Part shown: one piece after another, positions 12,861-22,895 of the stretch
How positions within the stretch are numbered: the stretch's first letter is position 1
Layout of the letters: each line of letters starts with the position of its first letter
Origin: Aspidapion aeneum
Taxonomy: Eukaryota; Arthropoda; Insecta; Coleoptera; Brentidae
NCBI GenBank assembly: GCA_963576565.1
Contig: OY755038.1
Location: 141,535,206 to 141,599,205 of the forward strand
DNA: 64,000 nt
Direction of reading: 5' to 3'
Notes under the pieces: model-generated
Database searches by the model: none
What the model was told of the DNA's origin: nothing
The model's input: the letters and a program-made list of their open reading frames with translations, nothing else
Position numbers and translations under genes: made by a program

Positions 12861-13203
12861 TGTGATGTTTTTAAAAAACTCCGTTAACACAGGTGAACGA
12901 TTAGTTTCCGAAATTTTTAATATTTAAAAATTAAAAGCGTTTAAAAAGAAAAGAGAATAGGCGATAAAAAATGTAAACAAGTCTCATTTACCTCTCTAAG
13001 ATCGTGTGTTGGAAACTTTTCCTACATGCAGTCGACGCCAAGCCAAAAAGAGGTAGGAAATGCGCGAAAACAATGCGCGTTCGGTACTTTTTTACTTGTT
13101 ATTTTTACTGCTAGCACAGCAAAACGATCAAGGTCATGAGTATTTATTAAAAATTTTATATTTAACAAAATGCGATTTAGACTTTAATTTTTCCCGGGGT
13201 CCT
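12861..13203 (-). other. BEL/Pao 5' leader
   Basis: This is the sequence between the primer-binding site and the gag ATG, read on the minus strand. It contains short A/T-rich stretches and no convincing frame of its own. A frame visible on the plus strand at 13060-13308 runs into the LTR and is not a gene. Confidence 0.7.
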
Positions 13204-13224
13204 GTTATCCGGTTCGAAGGACCA
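13204..13224 (-). promoter_or_regulatory. primer-binding site of BEL/Pao, probably tRNA-Tyr
   Basis: On the plus strand this reads as a tRNA 3' end: ccggttcgaaggacca, ending in CCA, two bases from the LTR. From memory, insect tRNA-Tyr ends ccggctcgaaggacca, one base different. The position and the terminal CCA are seen; the tRNA identity is recalled and should be checked. Confidence 0.7.
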
Positions 13225-13226
13225 AA

Positions 13227-13888
13227 TGGTGAGGTCAGGCCTTCTGTAGAAAATAAAATATACCGAAGGACCACTCGAGATAGCTCGAGAAAAACGTGGG
13301 AGAGTTAAGAGGGACTGTATCTTTCCACAGGGCTCCAACAGGGAAAAAAGGGCCTAAAAACTTAAATACTAAAAAATAGCGTAGCAATGAAAAATTATCA
13401 AGAAACGACTTACCCTTAGATGTCTTTTGTAGCTACTTGGCTGGCCAGCCCGATTATACGCGAAGTACCAGACTCTCCATTGTTCTATAGTTCAAAATGT
13501 TCCAAACACTAATATCTAATAAACTAAAGCGTAAAATTAATAGTTTCCACAATTTTAATATAAAATAATAGCGGTGCGGTGACTTTAGTTGCACGTGGCG
13601 CGTGGTTGAGTTGTTCTCGCAGACAATCGGCGTTTTCGTCTGCTAGGCCGAATTTAGCCGCTTATCTCAAATCCTTCATTGCTGGAAGAAGCGCGCGAAG
13701 TTTAAATTTAAAATATGGAAAGATATAGCGTAAAGTAAATCAAAATAATATTCTACAAACGCTTGTAAGCGTAGAAAATGTAACCCAAAAATATTTAAAA
13801 ACTAAGAGAGATAGCTTCTCTAATTTTAAGTGAAAATTAGAGAATATAATTATTTACAAAAATAAAAACAAGTTGGGAAACTTGTTCA
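13227..13888 (-). repeat. BEL/Pao LTR (5' LTR of the element)
   Basis: It opens with TG and ends with CA on the plus strand, is 662 bp long, and has two differences from 6787-7448. Being next to the primer-binding site on the minus strand, it is the promoter-bearing LTR. Confidence 0.93.
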
Positions 13889-13893
13889 GAGAG
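13889..13893. repeat. target-site duplication GAGAG, right copy
   Basis: This is an exact copy of 6782-6786 immediately outside the right LTR. Confidence 0.85.
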
Positions 13894-14656
13894 TTTTTGG
13901 TCATGCCAAAAACGGCCGACGACTAACGCAACTTGACACTGTTGACATTTGAAAGTCACATGTAGTTAGCGGCTTCCGTGGAACGCCGCAAACTCACGGA
14001 CGGTTAATATAGGATTTTTGACATACGTAGAACGTGCGCAATTGTGTTTTAGCGAGCTTCTATTAAATTCCGCGCCATTTGGTGGCGCAGGCTGCACAGG
14101 TTACAACAGTGTTGAGCGCACGGTCCCTATATACTGTGTGTTAAGCGGCACCAGGGACAGATGGAACAACATTAAGCAATCTCTGGCGGAACCCATTTCT
14201 TTCACACAGGTAATAAGTAATAGGAAATATTTTTTGCTACTCTTGCAGTTTGTCTTTTGTCATTTGAGTTATCTGAAAAAACCTTTCAAATTTTCTACTA
14301 CAATATTAATAAAGTTTTAGCACTTTTCTTTTTTACAAGCAAACCATTTCAAATAATATGTTTTTTTGTCTGAAGGAAACACTTTGCACAGTTTGCTGTC
14401 AAATGACTTTCTATGTATTGTTTTAAATTTTGCCTGTCATAAGCAATTAGTTCAGAATGGAAATATTTCTTATTACCCTTTGGTTTTGATTATCGTGGGA
14501 TAATGAAAAACATCGCAATGGGGCAATAAAAAATATATCATGTTTCATTGTATATTGATTTGAGTACTTAGCGAAGTTGCCTTCAAATTTGGCAAAAGTG
14601 ACCTATGTTAAGCTTTAGAAATGGCAAGTTGCAAAAATATTAAATGGCATCTAACT
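13894..14656. other. no gene recognised
   Basis: This is DNA of the pre-BEL site. The only frame of any length (14018-14320, 100 codons) has no recognisable domain. I would not call it a gene. Confidence 0.5.
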
Positions 14657-15715
14657 CAAATAGTCCACAGCACACCGATCTATTTTTTAACTGATTACTA
14701 ACAGGCTAAATTTTCGTACATATATTATTTGGCCGAGACGCCTAACTTTTTTCCCGCAAAAATACTTGAAAGTAATTCCTAGCAGAGTGTGCAGTCGTAG
14801 ACATGCTTCGTGCATCGGACTGACTAAACCAAGCATATGATTTGTAGAACAATATCAAATCAATAGAACGAGCCAACGAATACACTTCACTTTATATTGC
14901 GTTTATAGACTTTGAAAAAGCTTTCGATAGCATTGGGCACTGGGCAGTAAAAGCATCTTTAATTAATAGCCGAATACACAGATTTAATAGTCAATATAGC
15001 GAAGCAACAACATCAATCAAAATCCACGAAGGAACCAAGCTAATCCGCATAAGAAGGGGTGTCAGCCAGGTGACACAATATCCCCTAAACTATTTAACTT
15101 GCCCTACAAGATATTTTCAAAAAATTAGATTGGGAAGAAATATGCATCAAAGTAAACGGACAATACTTGAACCATCTAATATAAAGCCTTAATAACAGGT
15201 AAAAAGAAGAACTGATAAAAATGCTGGTATACCGGGATACAGCAGCTAAAAATATAGGTCTGAGTATTCTACACTAATACTAAAATCATAACAAACACAG
15301 CTGTAGATATCACGATCAGAATAAACCAAGAGAAAATAGAACAAGCGCAGGAATATATACCTAGGCTGGGACAAATTAATAAACTAAAAAAAGAAAACCA
15401 AAACAACTGAACTCGGTAAATTAAGCTACCTATTAAAAAATAAAAAAATATCCTCAGTAATTTATAATTTTGAGATAATTTGAGAGTTAATAGCTGTTTG
15501 TTTTTTTCTCTTGTCTATAAAATGTATGTGTTTTAAAGTAAATGGCAACATTGTGCCCCAAAATCATATGCTTGGTTTAGGTGGTCCGAAGCTCCAAAAT
15601 TTCTGCACCTGCGCATTTTGTTAGAATAGGCGTCTTGGCCTAATAAAGCTATGTACGAGAATTCAGACTGTTAGTAATCAATTAAAAAATACACCGATGT
15701 ACTGTGGACTATTTG
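14657..15715. mobile_element. TIR-bounded ~1.06-kb unit enclosing an RTE fossil
   Basis: The left arm (14657-14850) and right arm (15555-15715) are imperfect inverted repeats. They pair over the outer ~85 bp (tagtccacag / ctgtggacta, the gattactaac block, the aggcgtct block) and again over an inner 'catatgcttggtttag' block. I saw no target duplication. Between them lies a broken RTE-type RT segment. Either a non-autonomous DNA element captured LINE sequence, or a rearrangement produced the palindrome. Confidence 0.5.
14851..15412 (+). pseudogene. RTE-clade reverse transcriptase remnant
   Basis: The first frame carries IAFIDFEKAFDSI, the RT palm motif A of RTE-like LINEs, then HW and a TSIKIHEGTK segment and RRGVSQ. 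The reading then shifts by one base into GDTISPKLFNL, the motif B region. A third piece holds LDWEE and NGQYLNHL, and the downstream FADD catalytic box is missing. Further on, a YIPRLGQINKLKKENQ-like stretch matches the post-catalytic region. At least one frameshift, stops and an internal loss make this a fossil. Assignment to RTE rests on the remembered family motif order. Confidence 0.7.
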
Positions 15716-15731
15716 TCAAAATCAAGAAAAA

Positions 15732-17067
15732 ATGGATAATGCCGAATTATTTCAGGATAGCCATGCTAGAACACAAAATGTTCAAGTTCAAGTAAAAGAA
15801 GTTTTATACAGCGAATGGAAAAAATCCCAAAACGAAAAAAATTTACTTAGTGTAAAAGTGGATTATCTCCGAAGTCAACTGGAAAGTATGCAAAGAAAAT
15901 TTGCAGATTTAGAGACAAAAGTCACTAAAAAAGAAGAGTCTGACATGGACTACATTACTGATGAGGACGATCTGGCAAGAGAAACTGAGTGGATCAGACA
16001 AAAAGGAAAAGGTTGGAAAAAACGTTGAATGGATTCTTCACTCTCACCACCACAACAAAGCTCGGGCACTGGAGAGCCCTCTGGAGAGCCCTCCAATAAA
16101 ACACAAAATAAAGAACCCCCTACTAAGGTTAAAAAAGCTCCATTACCTCCACCGATTATGGTAAATGGCGTAAATAATTTTAATGATATTTATGAAAAAT
16201 TAAATATCATACAAGGAGTTAAAACAAAAGTTTTAAATAACGAAAATATTAAAATAAATGTACAAGACGCAGACAGCTATCGGCTGGTTACTAAAATGCT
16301 TAATGAAATAAAGCATCAATGGCACTCATACGAAAACAAACAAATAAGGCCAATTAGAGTAATAGCGAATAGGCTACACTTCTCACGTGACCCACAAAAA
16401 ATTGTAGCTGATCTACAAAAACAAGGTTTTAAGGCACTGGAGGCCAGCAACAAACTTAAATGGAGAACAGGACAACCTCTTAACATGTTTATGCTCACAT
16501 TTAGCCACGATGAAGATATCAACAAAATTTTTGAAATTTCCAGTATCCTTGGGATTGAAGTGGAAATAAAAGCACTAAAAACCTCAAAATTAGTCCCTTA
16601 ATGCAAAAGATGTCAATCTTATGGACACACGCAAAAATATTGCGCTAAAGAACCACGTTGCGTAAAATGCACGGGGAAACATCATACTGTAGAATGCCCC
16701 AAACCAAAAGAATCTGAGCCAAAATGCATCCACTGTGGAGGCAAACATTCTGCTACTACAGAGGATGCCTTGTTGCTAAAGAAATACAAAAATTGAAAAA
16801 TAAACCTAAGAAACCGAATCTTATACCAAACGTGAGTACAAATAGACAAAATCAACAGACAAGAAACACAGTCACACAAAACTCTGTGACAAGGACATAC
16901 AGCCAAGTAGCAGCAACAGCTACTATACCTGATATTAATATCAGTAGTCAAAATACTATGGAACACTACAATTAATTTTGGAGAAATTGAACAAACTTGA
17001 TGAGCGATTAACCAAACTAGAAAGTAGCAATAACGGAGCTACCAATATGCCTCAAAATGGTCAGTAA
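15732..17067 (+). pseudogene. LINE ORF1 (gag-like, CCHC zinc knuckles), broken
   Basis: This would be the nucleic-acid-binding ORF1 protein of a Jockey-like LINE. The first 98 codons are charged and coiled-coil-like, then a TGA at 16026-16028 is followed directly by an in-frame ATG. The next 190 codons hold a PRE/C2HC-like region. A TAA at 16599-16601 precedes CKRCQSYGHTQKYC, CVKCTGKHHTVEC and CIHCGGKH, the three CCHC-type knuckles. A one-base frameshift breaks the third knuckle near 16755. The C-terminal piece ends at 17067 and overlaps the ORF2 start by 11 bases. Three separate lesions make it non-functional. Confidence 0.8.
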
Positions 17068-18689
17068 TCTTAGAATCCTAGCTTGGAATGCCAATGGTCT
17101 CTTGCAACATCAGCAAGACTTGCAAGTTATTCTGGACATAGAAAAAATTGACGTCTGTCTTGTGTCAGAAACGCATTTCACTAACCAGTCTCACATTAAA
17201 TTTAAAGATTATAAAGTGTATCATACAACTCACCCTAGCAATACTGCACATGGGGGAAGTGCTGTAATAATTAAAGAAAATATATCACACTATGAGGAGA
17301 TGGGATATAAAACCATAGAGATTCAAGCTACATTAGTAAGTGTAAAAACCAAAACATATATATTAGTCATAAGTGCTGTCTATATACCACCAAGGCACTT
17401 ACTAAAGAAAAATCAATATCTTAATTTTCTCAGAAAATTAGGAAACCGTTTTATAATTGGAGGTGACTTTAATGCAAAAAATACCTACTGTGGATCTAGA
17501 CTGGCGAATTCTAAAGGAAAAGAACTTTTGCAAGCTATTAGTGAATATCAATGTGAGCCAATATCAACTGGTAAGCCCACATACTATCCAACAGATCCAG
17601 GAAAAATTCCAGATCTAATTGAGTTTTTTATAGTAAAAAATATATCTTTAAGTTTTGTAGATATAGAAGAAAGTTTTGATTTACACTCAGATCATTCACC
17701 TATTATTCTAACTCTTAGTAAAAACATAATAAAGAAAGAAGCAAATATCTCACTAGTTAATAAACTGACTGACTGGATTAGTTTTAAACAAAGTCTGTCA
17801 GAAAAAATAAACCTATCAGTACCATTGCAAACGCCAGAACAAATCGATAAAGAAGTTGAATATTTTGTTACAAATATTCAACAAGCAGCTTGGGAAAACA
17901 GTCCAAAACTAAAGAGAATTTTTAAGGGAAAAAACGATCAAAAGGAAATTAGAGACCTTATATTGGAAAAAAGGAAACTAAGAAGAAAGTGGCAGCAAAG
18001 CCGTGATCCTCGGGACAAAACAAATCTCAACAACATGACGCAGCGCATTAGGCGAGAAATTCTAGTAATAAAAAATGAATCTATTAACCATTTTCTTAAT
18101 AAACTTACAGATGATAAAAATACCGACTATTCCCTTTGGAAAGCAACGAAAGATTTTAAAAGACCAATTATCCAAATTCCACCCATACGAAAATCTAACA
18201 ACCAGTGGGCAAGGAGCAACGAAGAAAAAGCAGATATTTTTGCAAGTCATTTAGAAAAAACATTTCAGCCCCACGAAGCACCAGATGAACACTTTCATTT
18301 AAATGAACCCCATCAAATCGAAGACCATATTAAGCTTACATCACCAAAAGAAATAAGAACAGAAATCAAAAATATTAATTCGAAAAAAGCCACAGGGTAT
18401 GATCTTATTAACGGGGTAGTCATAAAACAACTCCCCAGAAAAACTATCGTAAAACTATGCAACCTAATTAATGCGTCTTTTAGGCTTAGGTATGTACCTA
18501 AACTGTGGAAAGTTGCAGATTCATCGAGATCTAAAGATCGAAACTGTAGCAGAGACTATAAAAAAGTACGCAAAAAGCCATTAAGATAGACTCCATCGGC
18601 ATGTGAATGTGGAAGCAATTCAGCTTCTAGACAATACTATGCTAGTTCGAAGACTAAAAAGGGTGAAGCCGTTTGAGCTAGTAAACTAA
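17057..18689 (+). pseudogene. LINE ORF2: intact endonuclease, RT core deleted
   Basis: ORF2 starts at the ATG overlapping the ORF1 stop. Residues 1-230 form an apurinic-type endonuclease: LAWNANGL, VSETHF, HGGSAVIIK, GGDFNAK and HSDHSP are all present. The frame then runs through the linker to the start of RT (a PKLWKVA motif, near 18510) and abruptly enters sequence encoding the extreme C-terminus of ORF2 in another frame (IETVAETIKKYAKSH, a stop, then DRLHRHVNVEAIQLLDN and RRLKR, ending at 18689). The palm, thumb and catalytic box are absent, so roughly 400 or more codons have been lost. The joined frame ends at 18589. Confidence 0.85.
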
Positions 18690-18817
18690 GTGAATCACAC
18701 AAAAACAAAATAATGCTATGAACACAACACAATTTTAAATAACATAATTAAAATACCTTGTTTCTCGACAAAATCTCGAACAGAAAAAAGCCGATTTTTG
18801 TAAAATTCCTCTCAATC
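18690..18817 (+). other. LINE 3' untranslated remnant
   Basis: A-rich sequence follows the ORF2 C-terminus and ends where the 274-bp repeat begins. No poly-A tail or clear target duplication is visible. Confidence 0.4.
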
Positions 18818-18935
18818 TCCCAACGAAAGCCTTAAGCCATCAGTGTAATTCAATGCCGGTAGTGGTATTTTCCCTCGGAGTAGTTGTTTCTGGTGGTTTC
18901 ACACAACTTATGCTCTACACGGAGCTATCGCCTGC

Positions 18936-18983
18936 ATTCACCTGAGGATGGCCCGAAAGGTCGAAACCGGTCCGGTCGTGGAT
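18936..18983 (+). ncRNA. hammerhead ribozyme candidate, copy 1
   Basis: The core CTGAGGA (18942-18948) matches the CUGANGA consensus and is followed by GAAA (18963-18966). Stem I pairs attcac (18936-18941) with gtggat (18978-18983), six pairs including one wobble. Stem II pairs ggcc with ggtc, closed by cgaaa, with one bulged T. Stem III pairs acc with ggt around a five-base loop. The predicted cleavage is after GGTC at 18977. The very short stem III is typical of minimal hammerheads in Penelope-like elements. The fold was drawn by hand; activity is inferred. Confidence 0.6.
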
Positions 18984-19209
18984 TGGCATGGAATATTTGT
19001 TCCTGACTATCAGGACGTGTTCCAGACGGGGATCACTCGTATCCTCGTGATCGACGTTGGAGAGAGTTAAAACCAAACAGTTTTAACAGGTTCCCAACGA
19101 AAGCCTTAAGCCATCAGTGTAATTCAATGCCAGTAGGGGTGTTTTCCCTCGGAGTAGTTGTTTCTGGTGGTTTCACACAACTTATGCTCTACACGGAGCT
19201 ATCGCCTGC

Positions 19210-19257
19210 ATTCACCTGAGGATGGCCCAAAAGGTCAAAACCGGTCCGGTCGTGGAT
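19210..19257 (+). ncRNA. hammerhead-like motif, copy 2, core mutated
   Basis: It has the same architecture as copy 1, with stems I and III kept. The essential G of the GAAA box is A (ggtcaaaacc), and the stem II loop also changed from cgaaa to caaaa. Loss of that guanosine is expected to abolish cleavage, so this copy is probably inactive. Confidence 0.5.
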
Positions 19258-19482
19258 TGGCATGGAACATTTGTTCCTGACTATCAGGACGTGTTCCAGA
19301 CGGGGATCACTCGTATCCTCGTAATCGACGTTGGAGAGAGTGAAAACCAAACAGTTTTAACAGGTTCCCAATGAAAGCCTTAAGCCATCAGTGTTATGCA
19401 ATGCCGGTAGGGGTGTTTCCCTCGGAGTAGTTGTTTCTGGTGGTTTCACACAACTTATGCTCTACACGGAGCTATCGCCTGC

Positions 19483-19530
19483 ATTCACCTGAGGATGGCC
19501 CGAAAGGTCGAAACCGGTCCGGTCGTGGAT
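19483..19530 (+). ncRNA. hammerhead ribozyme candidate, copy 3
   Basis: It is identical to copy 1 across the whole ribozyme-like segment: CTGAGGA at 19489-19495, GAAA downstream, and cleavage predicted after 19524. Two intact copies one repeat plus a full unit apart would excise a two-unit transcript if both cut. Confidence 0.6.
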
Positions 19531-19633
19531 TGGCATGGAACATTTGTTCCTGACTATCAGGACGTGCTCCAGACGGGGATCACTCGTATCCTCGTGATCG
19601 ACGTTGGAGAGAGTGAAAACCAAACAGTTTTAA

Positions 19634-19807
19634 TGGGTACAATTTTATTTCCTCCATCTTGGATTTTGAAATGGCGGACAAAAAAATTTATTTAGTCAAA
19701 ACTCTGATTAATTTTCTGCCAAGTGCAGTTTGCCTCATTAAAATCGATGGTATAGTTCAAAAGTAAAAAATGAAAAAAAATTGTCCGGTTTTTTTTGGCT
19801 CACCCGG
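19634..19807 (-). repeat. right terminal inverted repeat of the 75-19807 segment
   Basis: This is the reverse complement of the 75-250 arm with scattered differences. It ends in the outer CACCCGG and is followed by TA at 19808-19809. Confidence 0.7.
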
Positions 19808-19883
19808 TATGTTTATTCCTGCAATCAAACCACCTTAAAACCTACTTTAAAAGAGAATCCATTTCTTTTCGTCCTTGTAATGC

Positions 19884-22800
19884 TATAACGTGTCATTTTT
19901 ACGTTTAAGACACACGTTACATATTTGTTTTATTTCTGTAAATAACCAAAACTATCCGACTCGTTTTTCTATACACACATTAAGGGTAATTTATAGAGCT
20001 GGGTTTTGAGGTTATATATTGTCCAGAAATTTACCTTATAGAGGAGGCATTCCATCGTATTCAGGCACTGCGCACATCGCATTATTTAGGCATCGTAATT
20101 GGAATCTGAGATCACAGGTTTCGGGATAAATCACATAAAAACTTTTTATTGTTTTGTTTATCTTTGGAATTTCGTAGTTCTTTGACGTTTATGAAATAAA
20201 TAATCAGCTGTTTGCTAGTGACCACGTACGTTCAATAAATAATGGCGGCGTTGCCACATCACAAACCATTCACGATGTTTTAAGGACAGTGTTAAAACAT
20301 TTAGATATACATTTCTTTTATTTTGGACGTTCGTTTATTTATATTTCGAGAACATTAGGACAATGATTTCCCTTCCGGATCTCTTCTTCTTTATGGATTA
20401 GCTAGTTTTGTAGCACAAAAACATATTTAGGTCCAAGGTTTGACCAGAAACCACTGAGGCTCCTCCCACTTTGATATCTTTACTACTTTAATCAAAGGAG
20501 AAGGTAAACTAAATACAGGTCATGCAATTTTGTAAATTGGGGATAAACGAGGGATAAAAGCCAGGACTAAAAGAATAAACAAAATCGTATTTTGATATTA
20601 TATAAATTAATATATAATCATAGGTAAATAAAGTTAATATCTAACTCAGTTAGTCGGATTGAAGGGTTACGTAAGGCTAGCTAGTGGTGAGCAAACTTAA
20701 CATCTGAGCACTCTTGTGCCGAGTTTAAGCAGTAGTTCAATGTGTATTTTTAGGTTCAAGTTCAGAAACAACTTTATTAATGTAAAAATGTTTTACAAAA
20801 ATGGCGTCAAAATATATGAATATTAGAGAAAACATATATAAAGAGCAAAGGAAACTTTTGACTAAAACTATAACTAAAATACAACTAAATTCTACACTTA
20901 GTATGGCTTTACTCGTATGGGAATTGGTTGAGTGTTCGAATACTCCCAGTAATTGATTTTACAGTTGATGGTTTCAATATTAAACTTCTAGTCTAACTGG
21001 TTAGTTTTCTCCTACTCGCTATGTTGGCAGGGGTCCGTTTGACATTTGTTTTGGTCTGTGCATGTGCGTCTCGAAATCCTCGTTTATAAAAATACAGATC
21101 CGTAGAAATAGATCCGACAACACATCAATGCGCGGTGGACGCGTTTGGGATATTTCCTTGATTCATGCTGCCCTCTACAGACCTGTACCGAAGTACTAGT
21201 GTACTTCGTCATTGGCTAGTTTAAAAACGGCGGAGTTTTTGGCAGGCTTACAAACCTGATGCTAGGAGATTTTTGGTTCGCGAGTGTTTCTATAAATGGG
21301 TTTGTATTGTTATTTGAATTTAACCGGGAAAATTTGGTTGGTATTGTGCCCCACACAAAATTAAGAAACTATTTCCGGCTTCTTAATTTTTTTCGCTACC
21401 TCGCTCTTTCCTAAAGAATTGGCTGGGCCAACAACAAGTTTTTTTGAGATCGCCATTGTTTTTTGGTTACTGGCACTGCAGTGAACGCAGGTTCTTTCCC
21501 AGAGACTGTGAAGAGTGAGTCCGTCGTTTTAGGCATATTCTTAGTGACGGCTCACATCCTCTGATTGAGGGACTCAAGGTGGCTTGCGCCATTCCTACGG
21601 AAAATCGTTGGTAAGTTCGATTCTTTTTTTATTTTTGGGAATTCTTCAAGATAATATTTGCCTCCCAAATTGTAACTATTGTTCGTGTAAAATGTAATTT
21701 TTCTACAAAAGACGTGTGGAATTTTTGGAGTTTTTTATATTTTTTAAACCACGTTTTGGATAAATACTATATATTGTTTTTCTCCTTTGTCTACTATTGT
21801 TCGTGTAAAATGTAATTTTTCTACAAAAGACGTGTGGAATTTTTGGAGTTTTTTATATTTTTTAAACCACGTTTTGGATAAAAACTATATATTGTTTTTC
21901 TCCTTTGTCTACAGTTCTCCTTTGTCTACAGTGCTGTCCATTCGCATCTCCGGCAATAGCACTGATACAACTCTGGGAAAGGTATGTAAGGGTTGTTTTA
22001 GTTCATCTGTTGAAATCTGCTTTATTTTATTGAGTCGTTATGGGGTTCTTGATTTAGGTTACTCGGGGTAGGGGAACCTCGTGCAAAACCGACGAATTCC
22101 AGGAAACTGAAATATTTCATTTTTCACAGGGTTTTACGCTCGGGCAAGGATCCAGCAATAGAATTGAGACCCTGTGCTGCCCCAGCATGATGTGCTAAGC
22201 GAGCACTAGGGAAGGCGCGGGCAGAACGAGACCCGGAGTAACAGAAGATGTCTGAGAACAACACCTTCAGGTTTACAACATAGAACACCATTTTATTTAT
22301 AAAAGAACGACCAAATCAACGTAGGAGCAAACCATTTAGATATAATTTTTTCCATATATTTTTTTTGTTATTATAATTATAACCTTTGCATTTCTTGTAA
22401 ACGCAAGATAAAGGTATGACGTCATAATCACCATTTTGCGGCGTAACTAATTTAAATTTTACTGTGTAATCAAAAGTGCCTTGCTATTTTGGACTGACTT
22501 GGTCTCACTTTTTATTTTTTTATCACCTATGATAATTTTAATTTTTCACCCTTAGCTTTAAAATATACAAGATGAACTAAATTTTTGTATTATTTGTACA
22601 ACCCAATGACCAACTTTGCAGAGACAAAAGAGAGATGAGGTTATATTTTTTTGCGGTTTTCTTGACACTGTTTTACCTCATGGGGTAGATCTCGGACTGG
22701 GTTGATGTCTGTCTCATTCTACCCAACGTAGAATGATGACAGCAGATATTTGGTCCGGATCTCCCCTATGATGGAATGATTTTGGAGTGTACTTTCTTTT

Positions 22801-22895
22801 TAACAACCATTTATATAATTGAGTCTCCCACTACTGACTCAAATGTAGGTACAGTATGACCTGTTGAAGATGTCCGTCTACCTATAAAGTGCTTT
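19884..22895 (+). repeat. element A 5' LTR, 3' end missing
   Basis: It is colinear with 46511-49185 of element B. Just after 'aagtgctttctatttgt' A jumps to sequence matching B near 51455, with a few bases of shared T-rich sequence at the junction. A possible TATA box (tttataaaaatac) lies near 21085 at the position of ttataaaaattcc in B. An internal tandem duplication is listed separately. Confidence 0.8.
21676..21911 (+). repeat. 118-bp tandem duplication inside the A LTR
   Basis: Two near-identical units starting ctattgttcgtg (21676 and 21794) differ by single bases (ataaatac versus ataaaaac). B carries one unit only, so the duplication is private to A. Confidence 0.85.

Larger units (their letters stand above)
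6787..13888 (-). mobile_element. complete BEL/Pao LTR retrotransposon, minus strand
   Basis: The 7.1-kb element has 662-bp LTRs, a 5-bp target duplication, a primer-binding site two bases inside the upstream LTR, and one unbroken gag-pol frame. The LTRs differ at only two positions that I found (6788 versus 13228, and 6911 versus 13351). The insertion is therefore recent. There is no env-like frame. Confidence 0.95.
15716..18817 (+). mobile_element. Jockey-like LINE, internally deleted
   Basis: Two overlapping frames (a gag-like ORF1 with CCHC knuckles; an endonuclease then RT ORF2) are arranged as in Jockey-clade LINEs. ORF1 has two stop codons and one frameshift. ORF2 keeps its endonuclease, but almost the whole RT is gone. 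The true 5' end is not defined: ORF1 begins just inside the palindromic arm at 15702-15715. The right limit is where the 274-bp repeats begin. Confidence 0.8.
18818..19634 (+). repeat. three tandem 274-bp repeats, Penelope-like pseudo-LTR candidate
   Basis: Copies start at 18818, 19092 and 19366, each opening tcccaa(c/t)gaaagccttaag, and differ by a few substitutions. The third is about a base shorter in its middle. Each contains a hammerhead-ribozyme-like core. Tandem pseudo-LTRs carrying minimal hammerheads are known in Penelope-like retroelements. No GIY-YIG endonuclease or PLE RT is present nearby, so the link to PLEs rests on the ribozyme and the tandem layout only. Confidence 0.85.
75..19807. 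mobile_element. TIR-bounded composite segment with TA flanks (mariner-like ends)
   Basis: Two inverted repeats of about 175 bp (75-250 and 19634-19807) bound this segment, and each is flanked externally by TA. TA target sites and short G/C-rich ends followed by A-runs are usual for the Tc1/mariner superfamily. No transposase is visible inside. Much of the length is explained by later insertions: BEL/Pao, the RTE-fossil unit, a LINE and the 274-bp repeats. The simplest reading is an old non-autonomous element expanded by nesting. Two independent copies in opposite orientation remain possible, because the arms look roughly 80-85% identical by eye. Confidence 0.4.

Noticed and set aside
13060..13308. 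82-codon plus-strand frame at the BEL 5' leader
   Set aside because: It runs from the leader across the primer site into the LTR on the opposite strand to the element.
14018..14320. 100-codon plus-strand frame, with a CAG-GTAATAAGT donor-like site
   Set aside because: No domain, no partner exon, and it lies in decayed repeat sequence.
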